Part shown: positions 1-2,546 of the stretch, one piece after another
Layout of the letters: each line of letters begins with the position of its first letter
Position numbering within the stretch: position 1 is the first letter of the stretch
Position numbers and translations under genes: made by a program
Notes under the pieces: model-generated
The model's input: only the letters and a program-made list of their open reading frames with translations
Databases searched by the model: none
Told to the model about the DNA's origin: nothing
NCBI GenBank assembly: GCA_020696885.1
Contig: JAJFMS010000347.1
Span: forward strand, 1 to 5,120
Direction: 5' to 3'
Source of the DNA: Armatimonadota bacterium
Lineage (GTDB): Bacteria; Armatimonadota; SYMT01
Length of the DNA: 5,120 bases

Positions 1-213
1 AACCCCGACATCAACTTCATGCTCAAAGAGTTCGTGGAAGCCAGCCGCAGGGTCGCAAAGGACGAAAAGGTGCCGCTGGTCGACGTCTACGAGTTCTTCC
101 GGCATCGCAAGGACTGGGAAAAACTCTTCCCGGACGGCATCCACCCCAACGCCGAAGGCCTTGCGATGATCGCCGTGGCTTTGCGAACCCCGGAGAGTCT
201 TAGCCGCAGATGA
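1..213 (+). CDS. SGNH/GDSL-type hydrolase (esterase-like), C-terminal fragment
   Basis: The reading frame is open from the first base of the window, so only the last 70 residues are visible. The fragment carries the C-terminal catalytic block of SGNH/GDSL hydrolases: PDGIHPN at about residues 44-50, where Asp45 and His48 would be the Asp and His of the Ser-Asp-His triad. It is followed by the usual short helix (AEGLAMIAVAL). The preceding stretch VPLVDVYEFFRHR also fits the strand and helix before this block. Family members are esterases or lipases; many act as acetylesterases on polysaccharides, and some bind carbohydrates. The Ser and Gly/Asn blocks lie outside the window, so the substrate cannot be judged. 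The last residues (SLSRR) and the TGA stop at 211-213 are encoded by an intergenic repeat unit, so the natural C-terminus may have been changed by repeat spread. An internal ATG at 19 is unlikely to be the start, since the fold needs much more upstream sequence. Confidence 0.8.
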   Translation, partial: NPDINFMLKEFVEASRRVAKDEKVPLVDVYEFFRHRKDWEKLFPDGIHPNAEGLAMIAVALRTPESLSRR

Positions 214-216
214 ACG
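200..216 (+). repeat. Partial unit of the ACCGCAGATGAACG repeat family
   Basis: TTAGCCGCAGATGAACG at 200-216 matches the first half of the units at 235 and 324. It overlaps the end of the hydrolase gene and supplies its last codons and TGA stop. A purine-only linker of G and A runs (217-233) separates it from the full unit at 235. It lies just outside the paired arms of the inverted repeat and has no obvious partner on the other side. Confidence 0.8.
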
Positions 217-234
217 GGGAAAGGGAAAGGGGAT

Positions 235-356
235 TTAGCCGCAGATGAACGCGGATGCACGCAGATGGGGACGATTTTAACCACAGATGAACGCAGATGG
301 ACGCAGATGGAGAAGGCAGATTCTAACCGCAGATGAACGCAGATGGACGCAGATAG
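235..356 (+). repeat. Left arm of large intergenic inverted repeat, three ~33 bp units
   Basis: This arm has three direct units beginning at about 235, 277 and 324. Each approximates TTAACCGCAGATGAACG followed by CAGATGGACGCAGATG. Within a unit the motif CGCAGATG recurs every 10 bases. The whole arm pairs with the reverse complement of 481-608. Its inner 46 bases (311-356) match with about three mismatches, and its outer 36 bases (235-270) match with two. The linker between units two and three (AGAAGGCAGATTCTAACC) is also conserved in the other arm, which indicates an inverted duplication and not independent insertions. No protein is supported: the reading frames here only give the low-complexity peptide typical of such repeats. 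Confidence 0.9.
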
Positions 357-480
357 AAATCAGGATGATAGGGGTTGCAGCGGCGGCCAGGACGTTCACC
401 GTAGTCCCTGTTTTCCCGATGGGTTGAGACTGTTCCCCGCAGCTATGCCCTCCCATCCGTCCGCGTCCATCCGCTCTCCC
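357..480. other. Spacer between the inverted repeat arms, no gene seen
   Basis: This 124 bp centre separates the two arms. Its right end (about 454-474, CATCCGTCCGCGTCCATCCGC) looks like a degenerate, reverse-oriented repeat fragment. The remainder shows no recognisable gene, RNA or transposase remnant. A short minus-strand frame reads VNVLAAAATPIILI and resembles a signal peptide. It runs straight into repeat sequence and has no convincing ribosome site, so I do not call it. Confidence 0.6.
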
Positions 481-608
481 CTATCTGCGTGCATCCGCGT
501 TCATCGGCGGTTAGAATCTGCCTTCTTCCTATCTGTGTCCCCCCGTGTTCATCTGTGGTTGATTTTCCTTTCCCCCATCTGCGTGTATCGGCGTTCATCT
601 GCGGCTAA
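481..608 (-). repeat. Right arm of large intergenic inverted repeat, three reverse units
   Basis: Three units lie in reverse orientation: 481-514, about 531-560, and 573-608. Reverse-complemented, they reproduce the left arm in the same order, including the inter-unit linker GAAGGCAGATTCTAACC. The middle unit is the most diverged, with a CCCCCC run inside it. The arm ends 9 bp before the stop codon of the convergent aldolase gene at 618, so the repeat pair occupies nearly the whole gap between the two genes. A transcript through it could fold into one very long hairpin, which might act as a two-way transcription barrier. That role is inference. Confidence 0.9.
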
Positions 609-617
609 AACTCGGTG

Positions 618-1508
618 CTACAGCCCCGCCTCGCCCATTACGCGGCGATAGGCCTGCCAGGCGCGTTCCGCCAGGTCGCCGGTGGTGTGCGGCAGCGGGT
701 GCCGCGGTTGGCCGCAGGGAATGCCTTCGCGGGTGAGGATGGTGTGCAGGGAAGCGAGGTTGCAGCCGATAGTGACCTCGTGGACGAGCTGCACGGCCAG
801 CTGCATCCGGTGGCGGGCTTCTTCCCACCGCCCGGAGACGGCTGACTCCTCCACCGCCGCGAACAGCCGGATCGCCACGTTCTGCGTGCTGCCGATCGCG
901 CCGTCCGCGCCCTGCGCCTGCGCCGCCAGGTACGACTCGTCGGCGCCGGAGAGCACGTTCAGCCGCCCTCCGCTGGCGATCTTGAGGCGCGTTAGCTCAT
1001 ACATGTTCAGGCTGGTGAACTTGAGGCCGCGGGCGTGCGGCACCTGCATCAGCGCCTCCACGTAGCTCTCCACCGTGCTGTTCGGAATGGCGAAGCTGTA
1101 GGCGTAGAACGGCAGCTCGGAAGCGCTCGCGATGCGGCGGTAGTGCTCCATGGAAGACGAGAGCGTCGGCGGATAGTACATCGGCACCACGCTGCTCACC
1201 GCGTCCGCGCCGATCTCGCCGCAGTGCCGCGCCAGCTCCACTGCGTCTTCCACCCGGATCGCGCCCACGTGCACCATCACCGGCAGCCGGCCCGCCGCCG
1301 TGCGCACGGCGGCCTCCGCGATCGCTTTTCGCTCTTCCACCGTGAGCAGCGGGCCCTGGCCGGTGCTGCCGCACAGGTAGACGCCGCCCGCCTCCTCCTC
1401 GATGAACTTTTCAATCAGCAGCGGCACGCTCTCCAGGCGCAGCCGCCCGTCGTCGTGCATCGGCGTCACCATCGCGGGCCAGTTGTGCGTGAACCAATCG
1501 TATGCCAT
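618..1508 (-). CDS. Dihydrodipicolinate synthase / N-acetylneuraminate lyase family aldolase
   Basis: This is a complete 296-residue class I aldolase, the usual length of this TIM-barrel family. Visible motifs in order are GSTGQG at 47-52 (the carboxylate-binding GxTGE site, with Gln in place of the common Glu), YYPP at 111-114, a candidate catalytic Tyr137 in LPFYAYS, and GLKFTS at 161-166 with the Schiff-base lysine Lys163. GADESYL follows at 188-194, then GAIGSTQN at 203-210 and GIPCGQPRHPL at 262-272. The last three and LKF resemble N-acetylneuraminate lyases (LKFS, GVDEQLL, GAVGSTYN, GIPMGPPRLPL) more than DapA. A sialate or related 2-keto acid lyase is therefore the better guess, but this family is functionally diverse (KDG aldolase, hydroxyproline degradation) and the substrate stays open. 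No lysine-biosynthesis or nan genes adjoin it. The ATG at 1508 is supported by a GGGAGG ribosome site. The gene converges on the hydrolase across the inverted repeat. Confidence 0.9.
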   Translation of the reverse strand: MAYDWFTHNWPAMVTPMHDDGRLRLESVPLLIEKFIEEEAGGVYLCGSTGQGPLLTVEERKAIAEAAVRTAAGRLPVMVHVGAIRVEDAVELARHCGEIGADAVSSVVPMYYPPTLSSSMEHYRRIASASELPFYAYSFAIPNSTVESYVEALMQVPHARGLKFTSLNMYELTRLKIASGGRLNVLSGADESYLAAQAQGADGAIGSTQNVAIRLFAAVEESAVSGRWEEARHRMQLAVQLVHEVTIGCNLASLHTILTREGIPCGQPRHPLPHTTGDLAERAWQAYRRVMGEAGL

Positions 1509-1516
1509 TGCCAGTG

Positions 1517-1522
1517 CCTCCC
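1517..1522 (-). promoter_or_regulatory. Ribosome binding site of the aldolase gene
   Basis: The minus strand reads GGGAGG here, 8 nt before the ATG whose first base is 1508. This is a near-ideal Shine-Dalgarno match and decides the start in favour of MAYDWF. Confidence 0.75.
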
Positions 1523-1744
1523 GGGCGAGGAGCCGGATCGATCATCGCGCTCACCGCGTTAATCCGTGTCGACGAGCTCCTGTTTTCGAGTCCGTTCACT
1601 ACCCGGCCGAGCGCGACCTTCTAGCTTCCCGGAGCCGGCGGGCGCCGCGCCCGCGTTTGCCTCCGAGCTCCTCCGGGTAATGTGCAGCGGATCATCCCGT
1701 GGCCGAAGCAGCGAAGTTGCTGCGGGGCGCCGGGGAAGCTGCTG

Positions 1745-1750
1745 AAGGAG
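1745..1750 (+). promoter_or_regulatory. Ribosome binding site of the stress-protein gene
   Basis: AAGGAG lies 6 nt before the ATG at 1757 and 9 nt before the ATG at 1760. Either of these adjacent codons is the real start. An in-frame GTG at 1682 has no comparable site. Confidence 0.8.
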
Positions 1751-1756
1751 TTAACA

Positions 1757-2320
1757 ATGATGACCACCAATCGAGTAACCGCGGTTTTTGACAACCGGAG
1801 CCAGGCAGAGCGAGCGATTGCGGCGCTGCGCCAGTTGGGCATCACGGATCACCAGGTTTCCGTAGTCTCGCAGCACGGCGACGATGCGACGGTGACCGGT
1901 AGCGGCACCGTGGCGCACGACGCAGGGGCGCATGATGACGGCACCGGAGAGCGGATCGGCAAGGGCGCCCTGGCGGGCGCGGCCACCGGCACCCTCTTCG
2001 GCCTCGCGGCGCTGGCGATCCCCGGCGTCGGGCCGTTCATCACGGCCGGCTGGCTGGCTTCGGCCCTCGGGGTGACGGGCGGCGCAATGGCGGCCGGCGC
2101 GATCGTCGGCGGCACCTCGGGCGCCCTCGCTGGGCTGTTCGCGAAGGCCGGCTACGATGAGCACGAGGCTCATTACTACGGCACCGCCGTCGAGCGCGGC
2201 GACGTGGTGGTGGCCGTGGATACGAGCGGCACGGTGGTCAGCGCCGCCGAGGTGCGGTCCATCATGAGCCAGTACGGCGGCCAGATGGCGGGCGGCAGCA
2301 CCACCGCGATGGCGGCCTGA
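1757..2320 (+). CDS. General-stress-domain (YflT/GSP17M-like) protein with glycine-rich hydrophobic core
   Basis: This predicted protein has 187 residues. Residues 5-40 (NRVTAVFDNRSQAERAIAAL, then LGITDHQVSVV) match the N-terminal domain found in Bacillus general stress protein 17M and YflT, a small ferredoxin-like fold of unknown biochemistry. Residues 44-66 are a Gly/Asp/His-rich linker. Residues 68-130 form a long Gly/Ala-rich hydrophobic stretch (KGALAGAATGTLFGLAALAI, then TGGAMAAGAIVGGTSGALAGL) with GxxxG spacing, like a glycine zipper. It could insert in or associate with membrane. The segment YDEHEAHYYGTAVERGDVVV at 133-152 is the usual C-terminal block of this protein type, followed by a low-complexity tail. 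Related proteins are often annotated as general stress proteins or low-complexity hypotheticals; their molecular role is not established. The gene is monocistronic, with a strong ribosome site and its own terminator. The start at 1757 or 1760 is set by AAGGAG. Confidence 0.8.
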   Translation: MMTTNRVTAVFDNRSQAERAIAALRQLGITDHQVSVVSQHGDDATVTGSGTVAHDAGAHDDGTGERIGKGALAGAATGTLFGLAALAIPGVGPFITAGWLASALGVTGGAMAAGAIVGGTSGALAGLFAKAGYDEHEAHYYGTAVERGDVVVAVDTSGTVVSAAEVRSIMSQYGGQMAGGSTTAMAA

Positions 2321-2384
2321 CGGTAGGGCGCGAGCCGGTGTCACCGGGTGGTTTGGCCGCAGGTGACGCCGGACGGTAGTCTGT

Positions 2385-2432
2385 CCTCGGCCGGGTCTGG
2401 AGATCCAGACCCGGCCGAGGATTTTGCGTTTA
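2385..2432 (+). terminator. Rho-independent terminator after the stress-protein gene
   Basis: A perfect 17 bp inverted repeat (CCTCGGCCGGGTCTGGA, 2-base centre, then its complement) spans 2385-2420 and is followed by ATTTTGCGTTT. The stem is very GC-rich and the T tract is interrupted. It begins 64 nt after the stop at 2320. Because the stem is symmetric it could also stop antisense transcription, although the opposite side has no T tract. A smaller hairpin (CCGGT / ACCGG) at 2335-2347 lies between the stop and the terminator. Confidence 0.85.
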
Positions 2433-2546
2433 TCGGGCGTCCGGCGCTTGGTGCACCCCTGGCCGGAGGGCTTTGCACCCCGGCGCGTCGAACGGACGGG
2501 AGGTGGCGAACGTAATCCTTCATCTGATCCGATCAGCGAGACCCGC
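2421..2546 (+). promoter_or_regulatory. Leader region of the PSCyt1 gene, with a palindrome before the start
   Basis: This stretch lies between the terminator and the PSCyt1 gene and must contain that gene's promoter, but no clear -35/-10 pair is visible. Two repeats stand out. TGCACCCC occurs at 2452 and again at 2474, 22 bp apart. A perfect 13 bp palindrome CTGATC-C-GATCAG sits at 2524-2536, ending 10 nt before the ATG. The palindrome could be a repressor operator or a hairpin limiting ribosome access; neither can be shown. No strong Shine-Dalgarno precedes the ATG. Confidence 0.3.

Larger units (their letters stand above)
1509..1756. promoter_or_regulatory. Divergent intergenic region between aldolase and stress-protein genes
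   Basis: This 248 bp gap must hold promoters for both divergent genes, but I see no convincing paired -35/-10 elements on either strand. Two small hairpins can be seen. One is GCGGGC / GCCCGC at 1638-1654 with a 5 nt loop, and the other is GCAGC / GCTGC at 1708-1723 with a 6 nt loop. On the plus strand, TTGCCT at 1657 and TAATGT at 1678 are weak promoter-like hexamers only 15 bp apart, too poor to call. Nothing in the gap looks like a small gene. Confidence 0.35.

Noticed and set aside
380..415. Minus-strand signal-peptide-like peptide VNVLAAAATPIILI
   Set aside because: It is short, has no clear ribosome site, and continues directly into repeat-derived peptide.
235..608. CRISPR array
   Set aside because: Repeats are close together, degenerate, internally periodic and arranged in mirror orientation. 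There are no unique 30-40 bp spacers and no cas genes.
200..608. Insertion sequence or MITE with terminal inverted repeats
   Set aside because: There is no transposase or remnant of one and no visible target-site duplication, and the arms consist of short tandem units. A repeat array with inverted duplication fits better, though a non-autonomous element cannot be excluded.
1035..1562. 175-codon plus-strand frame opposite the aldolase
   Set aside because: It is a His/Arg-rich shadow of the aldolase coding strand and has no domain.
1657..1683. Sigma70-like promoter TTGCCT - 15 bp - TAATGT
   Set aside because: Only about half of the -10 positions match and the spacing is short; it is not better than chance in this region.
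1682..1756. Upstream GTG start adding 25 residues to the stress protein
   Set aside because: No ribosome site precedes it, and the added residues do not resemble the family. The ATG pair at 1757/1760 has a strong AAGGAG.
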